Part shown: one piece after another, positions 8,224 through 16,542 of the stretch
Numbering within the stretch: the first letter of the stretch is position 1
How the letters are laid out: each line of letters opens with the position of its first letter
Virus record (IMG/VR): IMGVR_UViG_3300017613_000911
Coordinates: 1 to 38,357 of that record
Strand: one strand, 5' to 3'
Source: a virus
DNA: 38,357 nt
Program-made: the position numbers and the translations under genes
Notes under the pieces: model-generated
The model's database searches: none
What the model was told of the DNA's origin: nothing
The model's input: only the letters and a program-made list of their open reading frames with translations

Positions 8224-9207
8224 ATGGCTAATCTACCTGCCAGTGAAGAGAAGGTTGATGTGTTTTCCACGGCTAGTGCTGAGGAAACATCAGCCGCACC
8301 GTTTGAAATGACTGAAGAAGATCATTGGGTAGTGCCGGATGAGCCAGAAATCGAAGAGTTAATCGATCCTGCCGCGCTTGATTCTGATGAAGACGCCGAG
8401 CAGGGCGAGGAGCCCGAGGGCGAACCTGAACCGGAACCAGAAACTGAGGAAGCTGTTGAACCCAGCCATCCCGAAGTTGATGTAACCGATCCCAGCACTT
8501 TGCCTGAAGAGCTTCGTGGTCTTTGGAAAAAGACCGATACCGACATGAAGCGAGGGTTTCATGGGCAGATGCAGAAGTTTGCCGAGTCTCGGAAAGCGGC
8601 CGACGCTGAAAGGCAAGCCGCTGAAACCGAACGGTTACTCTATCAGCAGAAGCTCGAAGCACTTACTCATGGTACGGCATCCCAAGATGATGGCCCCCCG
8701 GTTCCAACCGCAGATATGGCGGCAGAGGAACAGGCAAGGCTTTGGGATCAGCGCCTTCAGTGGCATGCACAACAGCAGGCCGAGAAGTATAATGCCCAGC
8801 TCATGCCGCATCTACAGCAGCAAGCTCAACAGATGCAGGTACTTGATGCTGAACGGGATTATGTCGCTCTCCGTTCATGGGAAGGGTACACCCCTGAAGT
8901 TGAACAGAGGATGGCGATGATAGCTTCTGAAAGCCCGTTGTACGAACAAGCGTTACTCGACCCTCAGTATCGCTCAGACGCCATGAAACAGCTCTTTATC
9001 GCAGCCAAGGCCGTAGAAGGGTCTCAACAGGCTGTAACCAAGAGTGTGGCGCGTAAGGCTGGAGCCAAGAAAGCGAGTGTGTCGCGTGGACGCATGCGGG
9101 GATCATCCGCAGTGGCTACGCCTGGTAAGCGATACGGGGAATCATTAGATGATGTTGCTCGTAAGGTATGCGAAGATTTTGGTATACCGTACGAGGAAGC
9201 AGAATAA
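8224..9207 (+). CDS. Capsid scaffolding protein
   Basis: 327 aa, directly upstream of the major capsid gene. Residues ~20-85 are very acidic with Glu/Pro/Asp runs (EGEPEPEPETEEAVEPSHPE), the middle is Ala/Glu/Gln-rich coiled-coil (AESRKAADAERQAAETERLL), and the C-terminus turns basic (SVARKAGAKKASVSRGRMRG) before a short final helix. This acidic-helical-basic layout is characteristic of phage scaffolds, whose basic C-terminus contacts the coat protein. It would guide prohead assembly and then leave or be degraded; no protease domain is visible. ATG with GGAG a few bases upstream. Confidence 0.82.
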   Translation: MANLPASEEKVDVFSTASAEETSAAPFEMTEEDHWVVPDEPEIEELIDPAALDSDEDAEQGEEPEGEPEPEPETEEAVEPSHPEVDVTDPSTLPEELRGLWKKTDTDMKRGFHGQMQKFAESRKAADAERQAAETERLLYQQKLEALTHGTASQDDGPPVPTADMAAEEQARLWDQRLQWHAQQQAEKYNAQLMPHLQQQAQQMQVLDAERDYVALRSWEGYTPEVEQRMAMIASESPLYEQALLDPQYRSDAMKQLFIAAKAVEGSQQAVTKSVARKAGAKKASVSRGRMRGSSAVATPGKRYGESLDDVARKVCEDFGIPYEEAE

Positions 9208-9226
9208 AAAAGGCAGGTGAAATAAA

Positions 9227-10285
9227 ATGGCAGGTGTGACCAATGCTAACGCTAGGTCTACGACTATCGATGCTGTCATGGCAACTACCATCGACCAGTT
9301 CTATAAGTCTGGTAAGATGCATGATAATATCTTTAAGTCGAACCCGACTTTCGCAGCTTTGCGTAAGGGTGACCGTATCAAGTACGGTAACGGTGGGTAC
9401 CAGATCAACGTTGGTGTGATGCATGGTAAGAACAGTACGGTTGGTTCTTACGCCGGGTATGAGCCCGGAGACGTGACCGCTCAGGATGGAATGACTCAAG
9501 CCATTTATAAGTGGGCACAGTATATGGTGGCTACTTCGATTGATGGTATGAGTGAATTTCAGAACGGTGGTATGGGCAACCTTGTGAAGCTCATTACCGA
9601 GAAAACCAAACAGTCTATGTCATCCTTATCCGAGGATTTGAATGAGGATGTATGGGACGTGGCCAATCTTAGTGGCAGTACCACCGGTAACAGCGGTAAG
9701 AATATCGTATCGTTGCCGATGATCTGTTGCGTCAATGACGATGACTACCCTGGTGGTATTGATCCATCTAGTTATTCGTGGTGGGACCCTCAGCGGACTG
9801 ACGGTTCTGCAGCTACTTGGGCAGCTATGCTTCGTGAATTTCACACGTTGTATTACAACTGTACCAAGGGTGGCGGCGGATCTCCTGATCTTCTGGTCTC
9901 CGACTTGACTACGTTCAAGCATTACGAGAACGCCATGGAAGATAAGCGGATGTACATCAAGGCTGCTGATGGTGATGCCACGGCTGGTTTTGAGGGTATC
10001 CATTACCGGAGCGCCAAGTACTTCTGGGACGAGCATGTTCCTGACATGAAGACAAGTGTGAACTGGGATAGTGGATCGTTCGCTGCTGGCAGTTGTTTCT
10101 TCTTGAACACCAAGTTTCTCAAGTTGATGCTGGGTACTGGTAAGGATTTCAAGCCTTTAGGCTGGCGTGCGCCTGTAAACCAGGATGCTCGTACGAACCT
10201 GACTATCGTGTACTTGCAGCTCATTACCAGTAATCGGCGTAAGCAGGGTGTGCTGCATGATATCAGCACCTCGCTAGCGTCTTAA
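9227..10285 (+). CDS. Major capsid protein
   Basis: 352 aa, directly after the scaffold, with a strong ribosome site (AGGTGA) and ATG. Segments like HDNIFKSNPTFAALRKGDRI and GGYQINVGVMHGKN followed by an aromatic YKWAQY region match the N-terminal part of HK97-fold coat proteins from phages with a separate scaffold gene. No N-terminal delta domain or fused protease is present. It forms the icosahedral shell; the small proteins that follow are candidates to decorate it. Confidence 0.87.
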   Translation: MAGVTNANARSTTIDAVMATTIDQFYKSGKMHDNIFKSNPTFAALRKGDRIKYGNGGYQINVGVMHGKNSTVGSYAGYEPGDVTAQDGMTQAIYKWAQYMVATSIDGMSEFQNGGMGNLVKLITEKTKQSMSSLSEDLNEDVWDVANLSGSTTGNSGKNIVSLPMICCVNDDDYPGGIDPSSYSWWDPQRTDGSAATWAAMLREFHTLYYNCTKGGGGSPDLLVSDLTTFKHYENAMEDKRMYIKAADGDATAGFEGIHYRSAKYFWDEHVPDMKTSVNWDSGSFAAGSCFFLNTKFLKLMLGTGKDFKPLGWRAPVNQDARTNLTIVYLQLITSNRRKQGVLHDISTSLAS

Positions 10286-10299
10286 GGAAGGTGAGATAA

Positions 10300-10731
10300 A
10301 TGGCACATGAACCTACAATCAATGCGGAGACTCTAGGTGCTCCGTATAAGAAGTTCGCAACGTTCAAGGCAACAGATGCGATTGCTCTTGGTGAGCTTGC
10401 TGTCTGGGACTATTCCGAGATTGATGGTATCTCGGTCAAACAGTCCACCGGGATTGATCTCCCGGTGGTTGGCATCGCTCTCAAGGCTGTTGCGGCAGGC
10501 GAGTACGCTCTTTTCCAGACCAAGGGATTGAACTTGTACGTGGTTAACTCTGCAACGAATACTACCGTTGGCGGTGCTTTGACTGCATCCGCAACTCCTG
10601 GTGCCGCGCTGGATACCGCGATTGCCGCGTGTGATGGCGATATCGCGCTCACTTGTTTCGGGATCTCCTGTGTGGTTGAGGCGGATCTTGCCATTACTGG
10701 TGGGGTATACCTCGACTGCTGGGGTAGTTAG
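10300..10731 (+). CDS. Small head protein, decoration-like (first of three)
   Basis: 143 aa, Ala/Gly/Thr/Val-rich and predicted all-beta (FATFKATDAIALGELAVWDY, VVGIALKAVAAGEYALFQTKG). This pattern resembles DUF2190-type or other head decoration proteins that follow the coat gene in many phages. Ribosome site AAGGTGAG precedes the ATG. It is followed by a zinc-ribbon microprotein and two more proteins of similar size and composition, so it may belong to a set of capsid decoration or head-completion proteins. Identification is by position and fold impression. Confidence 0.55.
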   Translation: MAHEPTINAETLGAPYKKFATFKATDAIALGELAVWDYSEIDGISVKQSTGIDLPVVGIALKAVAAGEYALFQTKGLNLYVVNSATNTTVGGALTASATPGAALDTAIAACDGDIALTCFGISCVVEADLAITGGVYLDCWGS

Positions 10732-10743
10732 TCAGGTGATGTA

Positions 10744-10902
10744 ATGGGCTTGCCAGAATATTTCAGGTGTACAGAGTGCTTGCGTGTTCTGAGTGCTAAA
10801 CGTGTTCTGGTAGATCGTTTCTGCGTGTGTGGGCATAATCGGTTTTTCGAGACGTGCCCCACACGCTGGGAGAAGTTCAAGTGCAAGCTGTTAAAACGTT
10901 AA
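10744..10902 (+). CDS. Zinc-ribbon microprotein A
   Basis: A 52-residue protein with Cys in FRCTECLRVL and FCVCGHNRFF (CxxC and CxC), then TRWEKFKCKLLKR at the C-terminus. It is clearly related to the 55-residue microprotein at 11,898-12,065: both have an [FM]RC-T-x-C start, a CxCG knuckle and a [HR]WEK-[FV]-KC-x-L-[LM]-[KR]-R end. It sits between two decoration-like genes, and a ribosome site (GTCAGGTGAT) precedes the ATG. Probably binds one zinc and something in the head or host; function unknown. The matching partner and tight packing support it being real despite its size. Confidence 0.7.
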   Translation: MGLPEYFRCTECLRVLSAKRVLVDRFCVCGHNRFFETCPTRWEKFKCKLLKR

Positions 10903-10915
10903 ACAGGAGATGGTC

Positions 10916-11386
10916 ATGTCTATAATGGGAGCGATTGGGAGTCCTGATAACAGAGCGTATCAGGAAATCATGGTCGTCAAGTGCGGTGATGTGTCCATCG
11001 GTGCCGGTCAGGTATTGCGCTGGGCCACTAGCAGTGATACTACGACCATGGGAGCTACATGGACTGTGTGGACTGATGAGTACACGACCAGTCCAGATGG
11101 AGCTACAGTGATGATGTGTGACGGGCTGAAGATCCCTTGCGGAATAGCTCTCGAAGGGGCTGGTCCAGGTGAAGTCCTCAAGATGCTCATATACGGGTAC
11201 TGTACGTCAGTTACCTGTGTAGGTACAGTAGAAGAGAACGAGGCTTTACACACACAAGCAGAGGCTGTAGGTGCTGTAACAGGCACACCCCCGGATGCTT
11301 TGACCGGGGAAGAGTATGTCTTTGGAGTAGCTTTGGAAGACTCAGTTGCAGGCGTTATTGGCGCGGCCTGGGTCAATTTCAAGTAG
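10916..11386 (+). CDS. Small head protein, decoration-like (second of three)
   Basis: 156 aa from ATG 10916, chosen because AGGAGA lies five bases upstream; the in-frame ATG at 10910 overlaps that site. Beta-rich and Gly/Ala/Thr/Val-rich, with GIALEGAGPGEVLKMLIYGY and YVFGVALEDSVAGVIGAAWV, a pattern shared with the neighbours at 10,300 and 11,396 (GVAVEDPID). This suggests three diverged versions of one fold. Likely a capsid decoration or head-associated protein; no catalytic motif seen. Confidence 0.55.
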   Translation: MSIMGAIGSPDNRAYQEIMVVKCGDVSIGAGQVLRWATSSDTTTMGATWTVWTDEYTTSPDGATVMMCDGLKIPCGIALEGAGPGEVLKMLIYGYCTSVTCVGTVEENEALHTQAEAVGAVTGTPPDALTGEEYVFGVALEDSVAGVIGAAWVNFK

Positions 11387-11395
11387 GAGAGATAA

Positions 11396-11890
11396 ATGCC
11401 TAAGTATACCATAGGTGGTGGGATCAACGATCCTAACACAGCTCCGATTACAGGCGGAGCACAGCCTAAGTTCCGGTTTGTCCATTATGAGTCTGGTGCC
11501 GTCAAGGGCCAAACACAGCAGTGGTCTGTTACTGCTGGGCTCTTGGGAGTTGCGGTGGAAGATCCGATAGACGCTTCACCTCGTGTGGCTGGGGTGTGTG
11601 CTGTAACAACTGCGGCTGGTGCCTGGGGGTGGATACAGACCGGCGGGTATTGTGACTACGTTTTAACTGATACGAACGTTGATGCCCCAAATACTGATGA
11701 CTTGACTGATGACCAGTATCTTATCGCACAGGCAAGTGGGTCAGTGACAGTTGGTCAGAGTATTGAGGAGTTGCTGGCGCAAATGGAGTCGGCCACTTCT
11801 ACGGCTGCAGCATCAAGTGTTCTTGGTTTTAATCTGAAGGCAGATGCCGCCGCTATTGGGGCCTGCATCTTGTGTCCTAGCTATCAGTAG
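11396..11890 (+). CDS. Small head protein, decoration-like (third of three)
   Basis: 164 aa, strong AGGAGA ribosome site, ATG start. Contains LLGVAVEDPIDASPRVAGVC and WGWIQTGGYCDYV followed by an Ala/Ser-rich helix (LLAQMESATSTAAASSV). The middle matches the GVALED region of the preceding protein in style and position. Probably a head surface or decoration protein. Followed within 8 bases by the second zinc-ribbon microprotein. Confidence 0.52.
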   Translation: MPKYTIGGGINDPNTAPITGGAQPKFRFVHYESGAVKGQTQQWSVTAGLLGVAVEDPIDASPRVAGVCAVTTAAGAWGWIQTGGYCDYVLTDTNVDAPNTDDLTDDQYLIAQASGSVTVGQSIEELLAQMESATSTAAASSVLGFNLKADAAAIGACILCPSYQ

Positions 11891-11897
11891 GAGTGTT

Positions 11898-12065
11898 ATG
11901 CCCCGAGTAGGGATTACACAGTACATGCGGTGTACCATGTGTGGGCGTGTGATACATCAGGAAACTGCACAGAAGCATCATGGATGCCAGTGCGGGTGGT
12001 CTGAGTTTATCAACGTACAGCCTACACACTGGGAGAAGGTCAAATGCTGGCTCATGAGGCGATAG
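11898..12065 (+). CDS. Zinc-ribbon microprotein B
   Basis: 55 aa from ATG 11898, which has TAGGAG four bases upstream; longer in-frame versions would run into the previous gene. It has MRCTMCGRVIH, then HHGCQCGWSEF and the C-terminal THWEKVKCWLMRR. It is a paralogue of the microprotein at 10,744-10,902. Two Cys pairs form a probable zinc knuckle and the C-terminal helix is basic and amphipathic. It is adjacent to the adaptor-like gene, one base apart. Function unknown. Confidence 0.72.
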   Translation: MPRVGITQYMRCTMCGRVIHQETAQKHHGCQCGWSEFINVQPTHWEKVKCWLMRR

Positions 12066-12066
12066 C

Positions 12067-12744
12067 ATGATAAACGTGTACGAAAATGCTCGTGATAGAG
12101 TCAAGCTACGCTTAGGCGATTTGTCTGCTCGGTGGAGTGACGACGACATTAACGACGTTACCCATTGGGCAGACTGTGCCATACGTGAGGCTACTGAGTT
12201 TGATATCGAGACTCAATCCATCGACTTGACCGATGGTGAAAACTACTATGATCTCGATGATAGCGTGGTAGCCGTATTACGTGTCCAGTGTGCTATAGAC
12301 GGTACCAACATAGATCATACGCTGGTACCTAAGATGATTCATGAGATAGATGCTATTCAATCTAATTGGCAGACAACTACGGGGTCATATCCTAGCTGTT
12401 ATTCACTGATCAGTACCCCAGGGATGGACGATAGCGTATCGCAGATACTGATATGGCCTACTGTGGCTACAGCTACTGCAGAAGCTTTGAAGGTGGACTA
12501 CGTGTACGCTTGCCCGGTGGATACTGGGGATGAATGGGAGCACGCTGATACAGGGGCACATGCCCCACGAGATGTGATAGAGAACCTGCATGTACCGTAT
12601 ACGTTAGCTGTTTTGTACGGGACTATAGATCCCGCACAGGCGGCAACGTATCTCAGGGAGTACGACACGAACTTACGTAAGCTACGCGGCCGGCTACTCA
12701 GGCGTTACACGTATGGCCTGGACACGAAGCGAGGGGCGTATTAG
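12067..12744 (+). CDS. Head-tail adaptor-like protein 1
   Basis: 225 aa. Helical N-terminus (YENARDRVKLRLGDLSARWSDDDINDVTHWADCAIREAT) followed by beta-rich segments and a C-terminal arginine-rich helix (LRKLRGRLLRRYTYG). This organisation is that of phage adaptor/connector proteins that bind the portal ring (gp6/DUF6682-like). It is immediately followed by a gene of similar size and organisation. Last base of the stop is shared with the next GTG start. Family assignment is tentative. Confidence 0.55.
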   Translation: MINVYENARDRVKLRLGDLSARWSDDDINDVTHWADCAIREATEFDIETQSIDLTDGENYYDLDDSVVAVLRVQCAIDGTNIDHTLVPKMIHEIDAIQSNWQTTTGSYPSCYSLISTPGMDDSVSQILIWPTVATATAEALKVDYVYACPVDTGDEWEHADTGAHAPRDVIENLHVPYTLAVLYGTIDPAQAATYLREYDTNLRKLRGRLLRRYTYGLDTKRGAY

Positions 12745-13448
12745 TGAAAACCTGGGGTGATGTGAGAACGCAGTTTCATCGGCTTATAAGTGATCAGGCC
12801 GCGAGCATCTTTACTAACGCCAATGCAGAGAGCTATGCGAACATCGCATTAAATCACATGGCTGGTGAGTCTCGGCATATAGACAGGCTAGAGACAGGTA
12901 GCACCACGGCAGACCAGGCGACCTACTCTACAGTTGGGTTTACAACTGAGGTCTATCGGATTTGGCGCGTAACTCATGATGATGACCCGTTGATGTCAGT
13001 AACTACGGATAGGTTGGATGCTACAGACCACAGTTGGCGCAGCCATGGAAGTGGCACGCCTCTCTACTATCTGTTGGATCAGACAGAGACGGCTGTATAT
13101 CTGTTCCCTATACCGGGGACGTCCAGTCTTGATCTGGAGTTCTTTGTAGAGAGTGCGCCGGCGCCAATGGATAATGACAATACCACCAATAACGTGGAAT
13201 TGCCTGTATGGGCTATACCGGGCCTGCTGTTCTGGATGCTCAGCTACGCTTTTGATGCTGATACTCCGTTACGTAACTTAGATTCAGCGGCTTTTTATAG
13301 GCATATGGCGCAGCGGGTTACCAAGGCATTACAGGTTCGTAGTTGTAACAGGCTACCAAAAGAGTGGAGCAAGGCTGCTGCCGGTCAGGCTACGGTACCG
13401 CCTCAATTTGACAGGCTACCAGGCGATGGGATAAGTGCACCAGCATGA
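12744..13448 (+). CDS. Head-tail adaptor-like protein 2
   Basis: 234 aa with the same layout as its upstream neighbour: an N-terminal helix pair (VRTQFHRLISDQAASIFTNA, SYANIALNHMAGESRHID), a beta-rich middle with an IWRVTHDDDPL strand and a VYLFPIPGTSSLDLEFFVES hairpin, and a C-terminal helical region. The order (adaptor, adaptor, nozzle-like protein) suits a short-tailed connector. GTG start overlaps the previous TAG. It overlaps the next gene by 4 bases. Confidence 0.52.
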   Translation: MKTWGDVRTQFHRLISDQAASIFTNANAESYANIALNHMAGESRHIDRLETGSTTADQATYSTVGFTTEVYRIWRVTHDDDPLMSVTTDRLDATDHSWRSHGSGTPLYYLLDQTETAVYLFPIPGTSSLDLEFFVESAPAPMDNDNTTNNVELPVWAIPGLLFWMLSYAFDADTPLRNLDSAAFYRHMAQRVTKALQVRSCNRLPKEWSKAAAGQATVPPQFDRLPGDGISAPA

Positions 13449-15523
13449 GAAAGATATTTGGATCTCGTGGCTTTACTAGCATGAACCGCCATCATAGTCG
13501 GCATGGTATGCCCGACAACGAGGTATACGAGGCTGATTTGGTTAGCCATGGCATAGATAAGGATGTTACGGGTACTAGTCGCAATGACCTGGGATTTGGT
13601 GTATTGCGGTCAGCTAATTTGGAGACCGAAGAGTACAGTGTAGATGCTGCTACTTTAGGTATCGGGTTACACCATGACGGTACTAATCTGGAGTGTATCT
13701 TTAAATATGACGAAGGAGCTACAGAACCTATTTATTTGCTATGGGATAACTCGCCATATGAGCGGGTTACTCTTGTAGCTGATACGGAGTCTGAGAATAC
13801 TTTATTTGTCGCGTCGGTTGGTAAAAAGGCGTTGCTGTTTGATGGAACAACTAACCGGGTTTATGAGAAGGAATCTGACGGTGACAGAATAGTTCGGAGT
13901 CAAGGTCCGCTAGTAGGCGAAGGCGATGCCGATGGTGCCAACTACCAAGAAGGCTGGAATCTTACATCCTTTGATGATGCCAACGATAAAACTATCGGGG
14001 CAGTTTCGGCTGCCGCGCCCGCTGCTGTAGGTGTAACTGCTCATGGATACACTACAGGGGATCGTATTCTTATCACCGGGCTGTCTGATATGACAGAGCT
14101 GAACAACAAGGTATTTACGATAACAAGATCGACCGACGATGCTTTTACACTTGATGAGACTGATACTTCTCATCATTCTGGGGCCGATGTTAGCGGAGGC
14201 ACCTCGTATAAGAACTCATGTGGTGTTACGGGTACCTATCAATACCGAGTGACACATGTGGTTATACTTGAAGATGGTACAGAAATAGAGTCTAGTGCGG
14301 CGTTGATGACTGATGGCAACAGAAGTGGTACGGAGATCTTCTGTACTCCGGCTGCGGTTACGGACCGTATAGCTATAGCTTATCCCCGGATACGTGCCAC
14401 TGAAGATCGTGATGCCTATACCAATGAGTATGGTGATTGGTCGTTCCGTATCCGTATCTACCGGACTAAATCTAACGGAGCCGAGTTCTATTTACACACT
14501 GAGATTACCTCAAGCGTAACTGCTAGCACATGTGGGGAGTTTTTTGATACGTTATCGGATGATGAGTTAGGCGCTGTTCTATTGTGGGATTATAACAGCC
14601 ATGGATCACCGCCTGCTTCTACTATGGGGTGTGTAGCTGGGCAGCGATGTTTTGTAAACGACACGTCTAATCCGAGGCGGGTATACTTCAGCCAGTATGA
14701 GAGTGTGGACTACTTCGACCCGTATGACTATGAAGAGTTTCCCGAAGATGTGGAAGCTCTGGTCTCTTGGGGTAAATCGGTGGCGGTATTTGGCAAGAGG
14801 ACGTTGCACCTCTACAGCAACACAGATGGTATAGGCCAGAAAGAGCGGCTGGACGTAGCGGTAGGGGTGAATGGTCCAAAAGCGGCTATCACCACACCGT
14901 TTGGCATGATGTGGGCTAACCCTGATGGGGTATGGCTGTATACTGGTGGGCCTACTGCGCGGCGCATATCCGAGAAGCTAGGTGCCATGGATTTTGGTAC
15001 TTGGTCAAGTAACTGGCAGATAGCCTACGACGGTAACAAGTTTGTTATTCTCGGGTTAGCGGCTGGATACTTGATTCTGTACATGGTGGGCGGCGAGCCG
15101 TATTGGCTAACATCTGCTGACACGTTGCTTGATATCTCAGGTTCTATGGCTGCGCGCCAGATATGGGCGGATGCCACGATGGCGGCTGCTTATGGGATAC
15201 ACTCTCTGGAAACTAACAGTACGTTTACCAATGTGGCCCAGATTACCACCAAGGACTATGGTGACGGGATACATCCCCTGCTGCCGAAGTATGTTATTCT
15301 GGAGCTTGGCGCAATAACTGGAGGGTCTATCACTAATCTAGATATAGTGACCGAGAACGGTACAGTGAACCTTTCTCATCCTGTGGCTACGGCAGACGCC
15401 GTTATTCGTGAGCCCGTGCCCGATGGTACTTGGGGCCGGAACGTGCGGGTAGTTATAAAGGGTCGATTCTGCCTCAAGGGGTTGTGGATAGTGTGTGAAG
15501 TAGGCAGGCAGGCGTATTCATGA
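13445..15523 (+). CDS. Tail nozzle/stabilisation-type protein
   Basis: 692 aa. Starts with basic residues and then a beta-propeller-like series of strands. Residues near 210-235 (VTAHGYTTGDRILITGLSDM, then NNKVFTITRSTDDAFTLDET) match the FCCH-like insert seen repeatedly in phage tail proteins. The C-terminal half has FGMMWANPDGVWLYTGG and CVAGQRCFVNDTSNPRRVYF, typical of podovirus tail-tubular B/stabilisation proteins that read out as repeated propeller blades. It probably forms the tube end through which DNA exits and holds the fibres. ATGA overlaps on both sides. Confidence 0.65.
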   Translation: MRKIFGSRGFTSMNRHHSRHGMPDNEVYEADLVSHGIDKDVTGTSRNDLGFGVLRSANLETEEYSVDAATLGIGLHHDGTNLECIFKYDEGATEPIYLLWDNSPYERVTLVADTESENTLFVASVGKKALLFDGTTNRVYEKESDGDRIVRSQGPLVGEGDADGANYQEGWNLTSFDDANDKTIGAVSAAAPAAVGVTAHGYTTGDRILITGLSDMTELNNKVFTITRSTDDAFTLDETDTSHHSGADVSGGTSYKNSCGVTGTYQYRVTHVVILEDGTEIESSAALMTDGNRSGTEIFCTPAAVTDRIAIAYPRIRATEDRDAYTNEYGDWSFRIRIYRTKSNGAEFYLHTEITSSVTASTCGEFFDTLSDDELGAVLLWDYNSHGSPPASTMGCVAGQRCFVNDTSNPRRVYFSQYESVDYFDPYDYEEFPEDVEALVSWGKSVAVFGKRTLHLYSNTDGIGQKERLDVAVGVNGPKAAITTPFGMMWANPDGVWLYTGGPTARRISEKLGAMDFGTWSSNWQIAYDGNKFVILGLAAGYLILYMVGGEPYWLTSADTLLDISGSMAARQIWADATMAAAYGIHSLETNSTFTNVAQITTKDYGDGIHPLLPKYVILELGAITGGSITNLDIVTENGTVNLSHPVATADAVIREPVPDGTWGRNVRVVIKGRFCLKGLWIVCEVGRQAYS

Positions 15524-16542
15524 TGATAGATGATCCAGCAGTAACGGCCTTGCAAGAGAGTGTCCATCGGCTGGAGTCTAAGTTAGAACGTGTACACCAG
15601 GATTACCGGGCACGACCGTTTGCTCCTACGGACTTTATCCTGTCTAATACACCACCTAGAAACCCTGTTCCTGGTAGCATGTATTGGGATAGTGCTAATG
15701 ACCGGATCAGGGTATTCCATCCTACAGGCTGGGAAGACTACTATGAGTCTGATGGTCATACTCATGATAACGAGGCTGAACTTGACCTGATAACTGATGG
15801 CGACCATGACGTTAGGGAAGATAACCCGCATTCTGTAGATGAGGGTGATGTACTACCCTCTCAAGTCGGCAAGGACGGCAACTGGCTGACCACCGACGCA
15901 GGCTCGGCGAAATGGGACATCCCTGACCACAAGGACCTGACATCAATAGGAACGAATGAACATACGGACATCGACGACCATATAGGCTCGACATCGAACC
16001 CTCACTCGGTGACTAAAGCTCAGGTAGGGCTGACGGATGTCCCCGATCTAGACACCACAGACGCGGTCAACAATGAACATGCTGAGTCGCACTCGGTTGC
16101 TTCTCACAGCGACACTAGTGCGACGGGGTCGGAGCTGAATGAGCTGACCGATGGGTCAACGACGGTGCTCCATGCTCATGCTGGGGGCGGAGGAGGTTCG
16201 GCATTGATCTACATCAAAGCAACGGGACAGGCTGAGGGTGACCTTCACCTTTCAGACGGATCTAACTGGGATACAGACAAGTCTGTAATTAAGGCAGTCA
16301 GGGTTATCACAACCTCAACTGATTGGGAGCTATGGCTACTCCAAAATGATAATGGATACGCAACTGATGACGCTACTATCCCTATGATCCAGCTTATCGG
16401 TGGGGCGAGTGGCGATGTAGACCTGTTTCCAGATCTTAGTTATGAGGATGAGGACGCTAGTGGCGAGGTGCATGTCTACTACCAGTCTGCCAGCGGGAGC
16501 GAGACGGCGGATATCATCATCCAAGGGCACACGTTAGAATGA
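15520..16542 (+). CDS. Tail fibre protein
   Basis: 340 aa. An N-terminal coiled-coil (VTALQESVHRLESKLERVHQ) is followed by a short beta domain (PGSMYWDSANDRIRVFHPTG), then a repeat-rich shaft with NPHSVTKAQVGLTDVPDL, the HNPHxVTKxQVGL motif found in many phage tail fibres, and several His/Ser/Asp-rich short repeats. A Gly-rich hinge (HAGGGGGSAL) precedes a C-terminal beta domain that may carry receptor binding or join the spike encoded next. Base use becomes more GC-rich from about 15,840 on, suggesting module exchange. Confidence 0.75.
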   Translation: MMIDDPAVTALQESVHRLESKLERVHQDYRARPFAPTDFILSNTPPRNPVPGSMYWDSANDRIRVFHPTGWEDYYESDGHTHDNEAELDLITDGDHDVREDNPHSVDEGDVLPSQVGKDGNWLTTDAGSAKWDIPDHKDLTSIGTNEHTDIDDHIGSTSNPHSVTKAQVGLTDVPDLDTTDAVNNEHAESHSVASHSDTSATGSELNELTDGSTTVLHAHAGGGGGSALIYIKATGQAEGDLHLSDGSNWDTDKSVIKAVRVITTSTDWELWLLQNDNGYATDDATIPMIQLIGGASGDVDLFPDLSYEDEDASGEVHVYYQSASGSETADIIIQGHTLE

